33,391 nt of DNA, taken from NCBI GenBank assembly GCA_030446775.1, contig JAUJMQ010000012.1, forward strand, positions 1 to 33,391, in the 5' to 3' direction. Below are positions 25,019 through 32,715 of this stretch, in pieces. Position numbers and translations under genes: made by a program. Each line of letters begins with the position of its first letter. The first letter of the stretch is position 1. The notes under the pieces are model-generated. The model ran no database searches, was not told the origin of the DNA, and was given only the letters and a program-made list of their open reading frames with translations. Origin of the DNA: Egibacteraceae bacterium (GTDB lineage: Bacteria; Actinomycetota; Nitriliruptoria; Euzebyales; Egibacteraceae).

Positions 25019-25501
25019 GTGGAGCAGACGGTGCCTGGATGCGTGAACCATCCCCGCGTCGAGACGCGCGTGGCCTGCTCGTCGTGCGGTGACCCCATCT
25101 GCCCGCGCTGCATGCGCCAGGCGGCGGTGGGACAGAAGTGCCCACGCTGCGCCGCGGTCCCTCGCGGCGCCCGCGCGCTGGGCAAGCCGCGCCACTACGC
25201 CAAGGGCGGCGGCGCGGGACTCGCCGTGGCGGTGCTCGGCGGCATCGCGCTGCGGCTGCTCCTGGGCGCCGTCGGCTTCGGCGCGATCCTGCTCCCGGCC
25301 CTTCTCGGGTTCGGCATCGGACGCGCCGTCCGCTGGGGCGCCGCGGCGCAGAGCTCGCAGCCGTTCGTCGTCATGGCCGCCGTGCTCGGCGGCCTCGGCG
25401 GCGTCGTGACGGCCGGGGGACCGCTCGTGTTCGCCCGGCCCTTCGGCCTGCTGGGCGTCGCCGCGGCCGCCTGGTTCGCCGTCCGCGGCCTGCGCGGCTG
25501 A
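25019..25501 (+). CDS. B-box-type zinc-finger membrane protein
   Basis: 160 residues. The N-terminus is a compact zinc-binding module with Cys at 8, 20, 23, 28, 31, 41 and 44 and His11 (GCVNHP, CSSCGDPICPRCM, CPRCA), like the B-box segment found at the start of actinobacterial rhomboid proteases. Residues 57-160 are hydrophobic with about four membrane segments, but there is no rhomboid GxSG/H pair, so it is not a protease of that class. The GTG at 25019 is favoured by the -10 placed 7 nt upstream; GTG 25031 is possible. It converges on the anti-sigma gene with 2 bp between stop codons. Function unknown. Confidence 0.8.
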   Translation: MEQTVPGCVNHPRVETRVACSSCGDPICPRCMRQAAVGQKCPRCAAVPRGARALGKPRHYAKGGGAGLAVAVLGGIALRLLLGAVGFGAILLPALLGFGIGRAVRWGAAAQSSQPFVVMAAVLGGLGGVVTAGGPLVFARPFGLLGVAAAAWFAVRGLRG

Positions 25502-25503
25502 GC

Positions 25504-26629
25504 TCAAGGCTCCAGCGGCACCCGAGCCAGCTCGGCACAGCCAGGCACCGCGGCCACCACGGCCTCGGCGTCCGCGGGGCCGGCCGTGCCGCCGACCAGG
25601 ACGTAGGCCAGCGCCGGCCGGCCGCGCCACAGCACCGTCTCGACCCTCGTCACGGCCGCTCCCGTTCCCGCGAGCACCGCCGGCAGGCAGTCGCCCGGCG
25701 CGGCACCGGACGAAAACGGCGGTGCCCGACGGACCTGCTCGCTGGTGCGTAGCGCGATCTCGGCCAGCACGCCGGGCTCCGCCGACCGCAGGAGACCCGG
25801 TGGCGCGCCGGCGAAGCGGGCGCGGACATCGCCGGCGCCGCGCACAGGGGTGGCAGCGTCTGCGAACGCGACCTCGACGCCGGCCCCGCCACCCTCCTCG
25901 AGGCCATCCCCGGCGCCCTCCGTGGCGGTCGCCTCCCGCTCCTCGGCCGCCCCGGCGGCGCCACTGTGGCCGGGGGCCGTCCCGGCTGCCGCGGTACGGT
26001 CCTGACCGGCCTCCGCCTGGCTCTCTCCGCGGGCGCCGCTGGCCTCGTCCGCGCTCTCCTCGGCCCCGCCCGACACCGCGCCCTGGCCGCTGAGCGACTG
26101 CAGCGCCGTGCCGCCCAGCAACGCCACGCCGACGACGGCGGCGGCCACCGCACCGAGCACCGACCATCGCCGCCCCGCCCGCGCGGCGCGCCGCCGGGCC
26201 AGGTCGTCGTCGTCGGCTGGCGCCGTGCCGCCGCCCGCGCCCGGCTCGGCGGCTGGAGTGCGGCCTGCCCGGCTCGCCGCGGCGGTCGAGGTGGGAGATG
26301 CGGGCCCCTCCCGAGCGGCCCGACTGTCGCCTCCTGGCCCTGCCGCGGCGTAGGGGGTGGCGCCACGCGGGCTTGCCGCCGCTTGCGCCACCTCGGGGCC
26401 GGCCGCCTCCAGCCGCGCGGCCAGGCGCGCCTCGAAGCCGTCCGGGGTGTCGCGCTGTCGGCGCCGCGCAGGAGCAGCAGCGCCTCGGCGAGCGCGTCGA
26501 GCCGGCCGGCGAGGCGCGGATCGCCGGCCAGGCGTGCCTCGAAGGCGGCGGCCGCCTCGTCGTCGAGCTCACCATCGAGGTAGGCGACCATGGCCTCGTC
26601 GTCGCCCGGGGGCGGAGGTGATCGGTCAT
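25504..26629 (-). CDS. Anti-sigma factor (RsmA-like), two apparent frameshifts
   Basis: Predicted partner of the upstream ECF sigma factor. From ATG 26629 the start MTDHLRP shifts into the frame EAMVAYLDGELDDEAAAAFE if one base is added in the G-run 26608-26612; a second added base near 26442-26447 joins GADSATP to DGFEARLAARLEAA. The repaired product has 375 residues: a cytoplasmic helical anti-sigma domain (about 9-60) without the His-Cys-Cys zinc motif, a Pro/Ala-rich linker, one membrane helix (about 156-178, VLGAVAAAVVGVALLGG) and an outer domain of about 195 residues with two Cys (GDCLPAV, PGCAEL). The ATG overlaps the repaired sigma stop as ATGA. Confidence 0.75.
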
Positions 26630-27233
26630 GACTGCACGGTTGGAGGTGTCGCAGGGTCGAGGGTTCCCCGCGCCGCACGAGCGGCCGCGGTGGGTCGGCG
26701 CGCAGGTGCGCCAGCGCGCTCGCCAGGCGGGCGTGCCCGCGGGAGACACGCGACTTCACCGTCCCGACCGCGACGCCCGCGCCGGCGGCGATGTCGGCGT
26801 ACGGCACGCCGCCCACGTCGTGGAGCACGACCGCGGCGCGCTGGTCGGGATCCAGCGTGGCGAGCGCCCGCTCGAGCTCCAGCCCGAGCTCGCGGGTGGC
26901 GAGGAGGTCGTCGGGGCTGCGCAGGTCGGCGAGCTCCTCCACTGCGACGCCGGCCGCGCGTGGCCGGCGCGAGCGCTTGCGGGCCAGGTCGTTGCACGCA
27001 TTCGTCGTCACGCGGAACATCCAGGTGGAGAAGGCCGCCGCGCCAGAGTAGGTCGACGCCCGGCGCAGCAGCGCGACGAACGCCTCCTGCGCGGCGTCCT
27101 CGGCCTCGGCGGGGTTGCCGAAGTAGTGCAGGCAGATGCCGTAGACCCGCCGCGAGTAGCGGTGCACGAGCTCCTCGAACGCGGCGGCGTCCCCGGCGAC
27201 GTAGGCCGCGACGAGGTCCTCGTCGCTCGTCAC
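26626..27233 (-). CDS. sigM: ECF sigma factor, SigM-like (one apparent frameshift)
   Basis: An ECF sigma factor with region 2 (about 20-90: FEELVHRYSRRVYGICLHYF, then DAAQEAFVALLRR and STWMFRVTTNACNDLARK) and region 4 (about 120-172: LDPDQRAAVVLHDVGGVPY and VGTVKSRVSRGHARL). GTG 27233 overlaps the kinase stop (GTGA). As written the frame reads on into the anti-sigma gene; adding one base in the run 26666-26669 instead gives an end at PATPPTVQS with TGA at 26628-26626 overlapping the anti-sigma ATG, 202 residues. The mycobacterial sigM is at this same place next to trxB-trxA. A true sigma/anti-sigma fusion is the less likely alternative. Confidence 0.88.
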
Positions 27234-29048
27234 GCGTCCGTCCCGCCGCCGGGCCCGGTCGCCGGCGATCCGAGCGCGGTCACGTCGGCGAACTCGGCCT
27301 TGAACGGCGTGCCGGGCAGCGGCGCGACGACCCAGACGAGCAGGTGGCGGCCCCGCACGGGCTCGTCGAAGGTCACGGTCGTCTCGGCGTCGGCGTTCGT
27401 GACCGTCGCCACGCGCCGCCACCCGTCGAGCTGCTCGGGGCGCTCGTCGGCGACGCGCAGCTCGTAGTTCACGCCGGGCGTCGTCGTGGTGAGCTCCACC
27501 GCCGACAGCGAACGGGCGCTGCCCAGGTCCAGCGCGAATCCCACGCCGTCCTTCAGCCCTCCGAACTCGGCGCTGCGGTACAGGTCCGTCCGCCACGTCG
27601 TGGCCGCGTCGCCGTCGATCAACGCTTCGAGCGTGGCGTCGTTCTCCTCCCCGTCGCCGCCCACCTTGCCGCTGGGCGGGCTCGGAGGATCGAAGGCCGT
27701 GATCGCGGCCACCGCCAGCGGCTCGGCCGGCGCGGCGCCGGCCGGGGGCTCGGTGCGCGCCGGGGGGTCGTCGCGGATCGAGCCCAGGTCCGGCAGGCTG
27801 CGCGTGTCGACCTGCCCCGTGGCCAGGGCGAACCCGACGAGCGCGCCGGCGAGCAGCACGAGCACCAGAGCGGGCGACAGCCAGCGGGGCTGCGGGTCGA
27901 GCCGGGACCGTGCCGGAGCCGCGGGCACCCGCACGGGTGGCTCCTCGACAGGCCGTCCCCGCCCCGTGCCGACCTGCGCGCGCGGGCCCGGGGTTCCGGT
28001 TGGCGGGGTGGCGGGCCACAGCGGCCCACCTGGGAACCCGTCGGCCGTCGGCGTCGCCCGCCCTCCCGCCGCGAGCGCAGCGGTCTGGGCGGTGTTGGCG
28101 TCGGCGAACGGCAGCAGGGCGTCGGCGAGATGGCCGGCGGACGGATAGCGGTCCTCCGGGCGACGCCCGAGTGCCCGCATCACCACGGCGTCCAGTCCCC
28201 GTGGCACGTCCGGTCGCACCGACCGCACCGGCGGCGGCTCGGAGCTGAGGCGCTTGGCCGCCGTGGCCACGGCCGAGTCGCCCTTGAACGGTTGCCGGCC
28301 GGTCAGCGCCTCGTAGAGCATGCAGCCGAGGGCGTACTGGTCGGCCCTGCCGTCCACGGCGCACGTGCCGGTGATCTGCTCGGGCGCCACGTAGGCGGCC
28401 GTTCGAGCACCATCCCCGTGCCCGTGAGGTCCCCGTCGGCCTCCTCGGCCTTGGCGATCCCGAAGTCGGCGACCTTCACGGCCCCGTCGTCGCCGATGAG
28501 GATGTTGGCCGGCTTGACGTCACGGTGGACCAGGCCACGCTCGTGGGCGTAGTCCAGCGCGCGGGCGACCTTCTCGCCGATGGAGGCCGCGTCCCCGACG
28601 TCCAGCGTGCCGCGGTCGGCGATGACGTCGCGCAGCGTCGCCCCTCGACGAACTCCATGACCAGGTACACCCGGTCACCGTCGGTGCCGGTGTCGTACAG
28701 GTTCACGACGTTGGGGTGGGACAGCTTCGCGGCCGCCACAGCCTCGCGGCGGAAGCGCTCGCGGAAGGCCTCGTCGGCGGCGAGGTGGTCATGGAGCAGC
28801 TTGACCGCCACCTGCCGGGCGAGCACCTCGTCGCGACCGAGCCAGACGGTCGCCATCCCGCCGCTGGCGACCCGCTGGGTGAGCTCGTAGCGGCCGCCGA
28901 GGACCACCGGAGGAGCCGCAGGCAGCGCGGTGGTCCGCTCGACGTGCCCCGCCAGCGTCTCGGTCTGGTCGGCGGGGTCGGTCACCCGAACCCGTCCCCC
29001 CTGTCCTCGGACATCGTGTCCGGCCCCGGGCCGGTCGCGTCCCGGCAC
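27230..29048 (-). CDS. Transmembrane Ser/Thr protein kinase (two apparent frameshifts)
   Basis: A Hanks-type kinase of about 606 residues after repair. GTG 29048 has GGAGGAGG 4 nt upstream; GTG 28985 is an alternative. Kinase domain about 54-315: glycine loop [12 protein letters not shown], Lys83 in [14 protein letters not shown] (175-182, catalytic Asp177), DFG (195-197) and [10 protein letters not shown]. All key residues are intact, unlike the pseudokinase of mycobacterial MurJ. One membrane helix (about 391-410) leads to an outer beta-rich domain (about 455-600: [21 protein letters not shown]) resembling discoidin or F5/8-C folds. Frame breaks occur at the C-run 28641-28644 and near 28404; one base at each restores VEG-TLRD and VL-GTAAY. 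It is the first gene of the kinase-sigma-anti-sigma operon. Confidence 0.9.
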
Positions 29049-29066
29049 CCGGCCTCCTCCACGGCG

Positions 29067-29072
29067 AGTGTA
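29067..29072 (-). promoter_or_regulatory. -10 element (TACACT) for the kinase-sigma operon
   Basis: Minus-strand TACACT ends 18 nt before the GTG at 29048, leaving room for its GGAGGAGG site. A GGGAAAC stretch about 17 nt farther upstream could be an ECF-type -35, which would suggest autoregulation, but this is weak. Confidence 0.45.
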
Positions 29073-29148
29073 GTCCAGGGGTCCGCCGTTTCCCGGCCGT
29101 CTCCCGTGGGCGCCACCCCGCGCGCAGGGCCGCCGGCCGCGACGGCGC

Positions 29149-29664
29149 TCAAGGGGTGGGACTCGGCTCGGGGTCCGCGCCCGCCCCGCCGGCTCCCGCG
29201 TCCGCGGTGACGCCCGGCGTGACGTCGGGCCGTGTGGGATCGGCGAGCCCGACGAGCCTGCGCTCGTTGGGGTGTGTGAGCCGGCCGACGGCCTGTTCCA
29301 GCGGTAGCCAGGCGACGTCCTCCGCCTCGTCGTCGTGGGACCGGGTGTCCCCGTCGACGAAGGCCATGAGGTAGTAGTGGACGTACTTGTGGTACCGGAC
29401 CTCGTCGGGCTTCCACACGAACCAGTAGTCCACCACCCCGAGCTTGTCGACGATGCGCGAGCGCAGGCCGGTCTCCTCGGCCACCTCCCGCACGGCGGCC
29501 GCCTCCAGGTCCTCGCCCTGTTCCAGGCCGCCCTTGGGCAGCGTCCACTGCAGCTGCCCCGCCGCGTTGCGCCGTGAGATCAGCACCACCCAGCGGCCGT
29601 CGGGCCGATCGGCAAAGACCAGTCCGCCGGCGGAGACGGCCTGCCGCGTGGGGTAGCGGGCCAT
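29149..29664 (-). CDS. NUDIX hydrolase (MutT-like)
   Basis: 171 residues with a complete Nudix box: G45-x5-E51-x7-R59-E60-V61-x-E63-E64-x-G66, in the stretch GGLEQGEDLEAAAVREVAEE. It hydrolyses nucleoside diphosphates linked to another group; the substrate is unknown. The mycobacterial gene at this position is mutT4, so sanitation of oxidised or dinucleoside substrates is a fair inference. ATG 29664 lacks a Shine-Dalgarno sequence but has TACGAT 7 nt upstream (leaderless); ATG 29673 is an alternative start. The C-terminal 25 residues are Gly/Ala/Pro-rich. 100 bp separate it from the kinase gene. Confidence 0.92.
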   Translation of the reverse strand: MARYPTRQAVSAGGLVFADRPDGRWVVLISRRNAAGQLQWTLPKGGLEQGEDLEAAAVREVAEETGLRSRIVDKLGVVDYWFVWKPDEVRYHKYVHYYLMAFVDGDTRSHDDEAEDVAWLPLEQAVGRLTHPNERRLVGLADPTRPDVTPGVTADAGAGGAGADPEPSPTP

Positions 29665-29671
29665 GCGCAGC

Positions 29672-29677
29672 ATCGTA
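29672..29677 (-). promoter_or_regulatory. -10 element (TACGAT) for a leaderless NUDIX message
   Basis: TACGAT on the minus strand with exactly 7 nt to ATG 29664. This overlaps the alternative ATG at 29673, which would not be transcribed from this promoter, supporting the shorter protein. Confidence 0.45.
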
Positions 29678-29817
29678 GCGGCGGCTGCCGGGGCGTCCGG
29701 GCCCCCGGCCGCGAACCAGAGGCCCCTCACTGCCCGGTCGACGGTCAAGGTCGGCGCGCCCCCGGCCGAACATCAAGGCAGGGCCGGACGGCCCGCACCG
29801 GGAGGTGACGCGGCGCC

Positions 29818-30891
29818 GTGCAGTTCAACGACTACCTGCGCCTGCTGGTCGACAAGGGCGGGTCTGACCTGCACCTCAAGGCCGGCGGGCCGGCGTTCGT
29901 GCGCATCGACGGCGAGCTGTCGGAGGTGCACGACCTCCCGGCGCTGCGCCACGAGGACACCGAGCGCTTCGCCACCGAGGTGCTGCCCGAGGCGCTGCGC
30001 GCGCGCTTCGACGACGGTGAGGAGGCCGACCTGGCGTACTCCATACCCGGCGTCGGGCGCTTCCGGGTGGCGGTGTTCCGCCAGCGCGGGTCCGTCGGCA
30101 TGGTGCTGCGGCGTGTCCTGCCCGGCGTGCAGCGGTTCGCCGACCTGAACCTGCCGCCGGCGGTACGCAAGCTGGCCGAGGAGCACCGCGGGCTGGTGCT
30201 CGTCACCGGCCCCACCGGGTCGGGCAAGACCACGACGACCGCCGCCATGATCAGCCACATCAACACCACGCGACGCTGCCACATCGTCACGATGGAGGAC
30301 CCGATCGAGATCCTGCACCGCGACGAGCTCGCGATCGTCGACCAGCGCGAGATCGGCGTCGACACCGCGGGGTTCGCGGCTGCGCTGCGCTCGGTGGCCC
30401 GCCAGGACCCCGACGTCATCTTCATCGGCGAGATGCGCGACACCGAGACGGTGTCCGCCGCGCTGCAGGCCGCCGAGACGGGTCACCTGGTCATCTCGAC
30501 GCTCCACACGACCAACGCCACCGAGACGGTCAACCGCATCGTGGACCTGTTCCCGCCGTTCCAGCAGCATCAGGCGCGGCTGTCGCTGGCGAACTCGCTG
30601 AAGGGCATCGTGTGCCAGCGGCTCGTGCCGCGGGCCGGCGGCGGCCGGATCGCCGCGATCGAGTGCCTGGTCATGACCACCCGGATCCAGGAGTTCATCC
30701 TCGACCCGTCCAAGACGGGGCTGATCGCCGAGGCCGTCGCGGAGGGCGCGTACTACGGGATGCAGACGTTCGACCAGCACCTGCTCGCGCTGTACGCCGA
30801 GGGGCGCGTCACCCTGCGCGACACGCTCGCCGCCGCGACGAACCCGCACGACCTGCGCATCGCCGTGCGCGCGGCCGGGCTGAACGCCTGA
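29818..30891 (+). CDS. pilT: Type IV pilus retraction ATPase PilT
   Basis: A hexameric secretion/pilus ATPase of 357 residues. N-terminal PAS-like part with GGSDLHLKAGGPAFVRIDGE; Walker A GPTGSGKT (131-138); Asp box VTMEDPIE; Walker B DPDVIFIGEMRD; His box HLVISTLHT. The C-terminal AIRNLIRE-type element of proteobacterial PilT is not obvious; the end is DLRIAVRAAGLNA. GTG 29818 has GGGAGGTGA upstream. No other pilus gene is present in the window, so its partners must lie elsewhere. It is divergent from the NUDIX gene and followed by pcnA on the same strand. Confidence 0.94.
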   Translation: MQFNDYLRLLVDKGGSDLHLKAGGPAFVRIDGELSEVHDLPALRHEDTERFATEVLPEALRARFDDGEEADLAYSIPGVGRFRVAVFRQRGSVGMVLRRVLPGVQRFADLNLPPAVRKLAEEHRGLVLVTGPTGSGKTTTTAAMISHINTTRRCHIVTMEDPIEILHRDELAIVDQREIGVDTAGFAAALRSVARQDPDVIFIGEMRDTETVSAALQAAETGHLVISTLHTTNATETVNRIVDLFPPFQQHQARLSLANSLKGIVCQRLVPRAGGGRIAAIECLVMTTRIQEFILDPSKTGLIAEAVAEGAYYGMQTFDQHLLALYAEGRVTLRDTLAAATNPHDLRIAVRAAGLNA

Positions 30892-30957
30892 GCCCAGCGG
30901 CGCCCAGCGCGCCGGTCTCGTCTCGCGCGGGCGTCGCGGGACGGGTGGCCGCACCCG

Positions 30958-30963
30958 TAGCAT
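30958..30963 (+). promoter_or_regulatory. -10 element (TAGCAT) for pcnA
   Basis: TAGCAT ends 8 nt before ATG 30972, with no Shine-Dalgarno sequence between, consistent with a leaderless message. Confidence 0.4.
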
Positions 30964-30971
30964 CGGCGATC

Positions 30972-32399
30972 ATGGCCGCCGACCTCACCGCCGAGCAGCA
31001 GCGCCAGCTCGGCAGCCTCGTGGTGCGCTACCCCGTGGCCGAGGAGCTGGGCTGGCGCTTCGCCGGCGCGGGCCACGAGCTGTACCTCGTCGGCGGCACG
31101 GTGCGCGACGCGTTCCTGGACCGCATCCAGGACGACCTCGACTTCGCGACGTCGGCCTCTCCCGAGGAGTCCGAGCGACTCCTGCGCGGCTGGGCCGACC
31201 ACGTGTGGTTGACCGGCGCCCGTTTCGGGACGATCTCGGCGCAGCGCGCCGGCTGGAAGCTGGAGGTCACCACCTTCCGGGCCGAGGCCTACACCCCGGG
31301 CTCGCGGCACCCCGACGTGCGGTTCGCCCCGGACATCGAGACCGACCTGTCGCGGCGCGACTTCACCCTCAACGCGATGGCGGTGCGGCTGCCCGACCCT
31401 CGTTTCGTCGACCCGTTCGGCGGTCTGCGCGACCTCCGCGACAGGGTGCTGCGCACCCCGGCGGACCCTGAGTCGAGCTTCGGCGACGATCCTCTGCGGA
31501 TGGTGCGCCTGGCCCGCTTCGCCGCGGTGCTCCGGGCCGACGCCGACGACGGGGCGCGCAAGGCCGCAGAGGCGCTGGCGCCGCTGCTGGACTCGATCAG
31601 TCGGGAGCGCATCCGCGACGAGCTCACGCGACTGATATGCGCCCCCTCCCCCGGCCGGGGGCTGGACCTGCTGTGCGACACCGGTCTGGCGGAGCGGTTC
31701 CTGCCCGAGGTGCCGGCCCTGCGGATGCACCGCGACCCCCTGCATCACCACAAGGACGTCTACGCGCACACGGTGGCGGTGGTGCGGGGCTGCGACCCGT
31801 CGGACGCCACGCTGCGCCTCGCGGCGCTCCTTCACGACATCGGCAAGCCCCGGACCCGGGAGTTCCACCCCGACGGGCGGGTGACGTTCCACGGCCACGA
31901 CCACGTCGGCGCGCGGATGGCGCGCCACCGCCTACGCGAGCTGCGCTACCCCAACGTCGTCGTCAGTGACGTGCACGACCTCGTGTACCTCCACCTGCGG
32001 TTCCACGGCTTTGACGAGGCCGGGTGGACCGACGCCGCGGTGCGCCGGTACGTCAGGGACGCGGGTCGTCCCCAGCAGCTGCGCCGGCTCAACGAGCTCA
32101 CGCGGGCAGACGTGACCACGCGCAACCGCGCGAGGGCGCAGCGGCTTGCCGTGGCGATGGATGCGCTGGAGGCGAGGATCGCCGCGCTGCGCGAAGCCGA
32201 GGAGCTCGCCCGCATCCGCCCGGCGCTGGACGGGCGCGAGATCATGCAACGGCTCGGCCTCCCGCCGGGACCACTGGTGGGCCGGGCGCGCCAGATGCTG
32301 CTCGACGCGCGACTCGACCGCGGTCCCATGGCCAAGGAGGAGGCCTACGAGCTGCTCGACCGCTGGGCGGCGCAACAGGGGATCCCTCCGTGCCGCTGA
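30972..32399 (+). CDS. pcnA: CCA tRNA nucleotidyltransferase (HD-domain type)
   Basis: 475 residues. Adds or repairs the 3' CCA of tRNAs. The class II nucleotidyltransferase head has YLVGGTVRDAFL (Gly41-Gly42) and the catalytic DLD (55-57) in DDLDFAT, then FTLNAMAVRL and the RNA-binding region DPLRMVRLARFAAVL. An HD domain follows (His288-Asp289 in LLHDIGKP), as in the mycobacterial pcnA next to mutT4. The two tRNA genes in this window do not encode CCA, so an adding enzyme is needed. ATG 30972 is the first codon of the conserved region. A 136-bp gap follows with no gene I can support. Confidence 0.95.
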   Translation: MAADLTAEQQRQLGSLVVRYPVAEELGWRFAGAGHELYLVGGTVRDAFLDRIQDDLDFATSASPEESERLLRGWADHVWLTGARFGTISAQRAGWKLEVTTFRAEAYTPGSRHPDVRFAPDIETDLSRRDFTLNAMAVRLPDPRFVDPFGGLRDLRDRVLRTPADPESSFGDDPLRMVRLARFAAVLRADADDGARKAAEALAPLLDSISRERIRDELTRLICAPSPGRGLDLLCDTGLAERFLPEVPALRMHRDPLHHHKDVYAHTVAVVRGCDPSDATLRLAALLHDIGKPRTREFHPDGRVTFHGHDHVGARMARHRLRELRYPNVVVSDVHDLVYLHLRFHGFDEAGWTDAAVRRYVRDAGRPQQLRRLNELTRADVTTRNRARAQRLAVAMDALEARIAALREAEELARIRPALDGREIMQRLGLPPGPLVGRARQMLLDARLDRGPMAKEEAYELLDRWAAQQGIPPCR

Positions 32400-32535
32400 A
32401 CCACACGTATGGAGTGCGCGGCGCGGCACGGTTGCCGTAGGCGGTGCACGGGAACGGCACGCCCGCACGGCGCAGAGCCGCAATGAGGGCGACCTCTGCT
32501 CGCAACGTCAGCTCCCAGCCGAAAGGTGGCTCATC

Positions 32536-32715
32536 GTGAACCCGATCGAAGTCCAGAAGCACCTCAAAGGCGCCAGCTACCCGGCGTCCAAGAGCGACCT
32601 GGTGGAGACGGCGAAAGGCAACGGCGCGCCTGACGACCTCGTCGAGGCGATCAACAACGCCGACACCGACGAGTTCAGCGGGCCCGACCAGGTGATGAAG
32701 GCGCTCAGCGGCTGA
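32536..32715 (+). CDS. DUF2795 protein
   Basis: A 59-residue protein matching the DUF2795 pattern: EVQKHLKGASYPASKSDLVE, then NGAPDDLVEAINN and a final FSGPDQVMKALSG. Members are small, abundant actinobacterial proteins of unknown function, helical and soluble. GTG 32536 follows GAAAGGTGG. Its 3' end overlaps the 3' end of the EAL gene by 11 bp on the opposite strand. Confidence 0.9.
   Translation: MNPIEVQKHLKGASYPASKSDLVETAKGNGAPDDLVEAINNADTDEFSGPDQVMKALSG

Noticed and set aside
25650-28364. A single 904-residue protein covering kinase antisense-frame sequence, sigma and anti-sigma
   Set aside because: The upstream third is out of frame with the kinase and is noise; only the sigma and anti-sigma parts are real and are best split.
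28983-29063. A 26-residue leader peptide overlapping the alternative kinase start (GTGA)
   Set aside because: The GTG at 29048 with GGAGGAGG explains the same region as kinase N-terminus; the leader frame has no ribosome site of its own.
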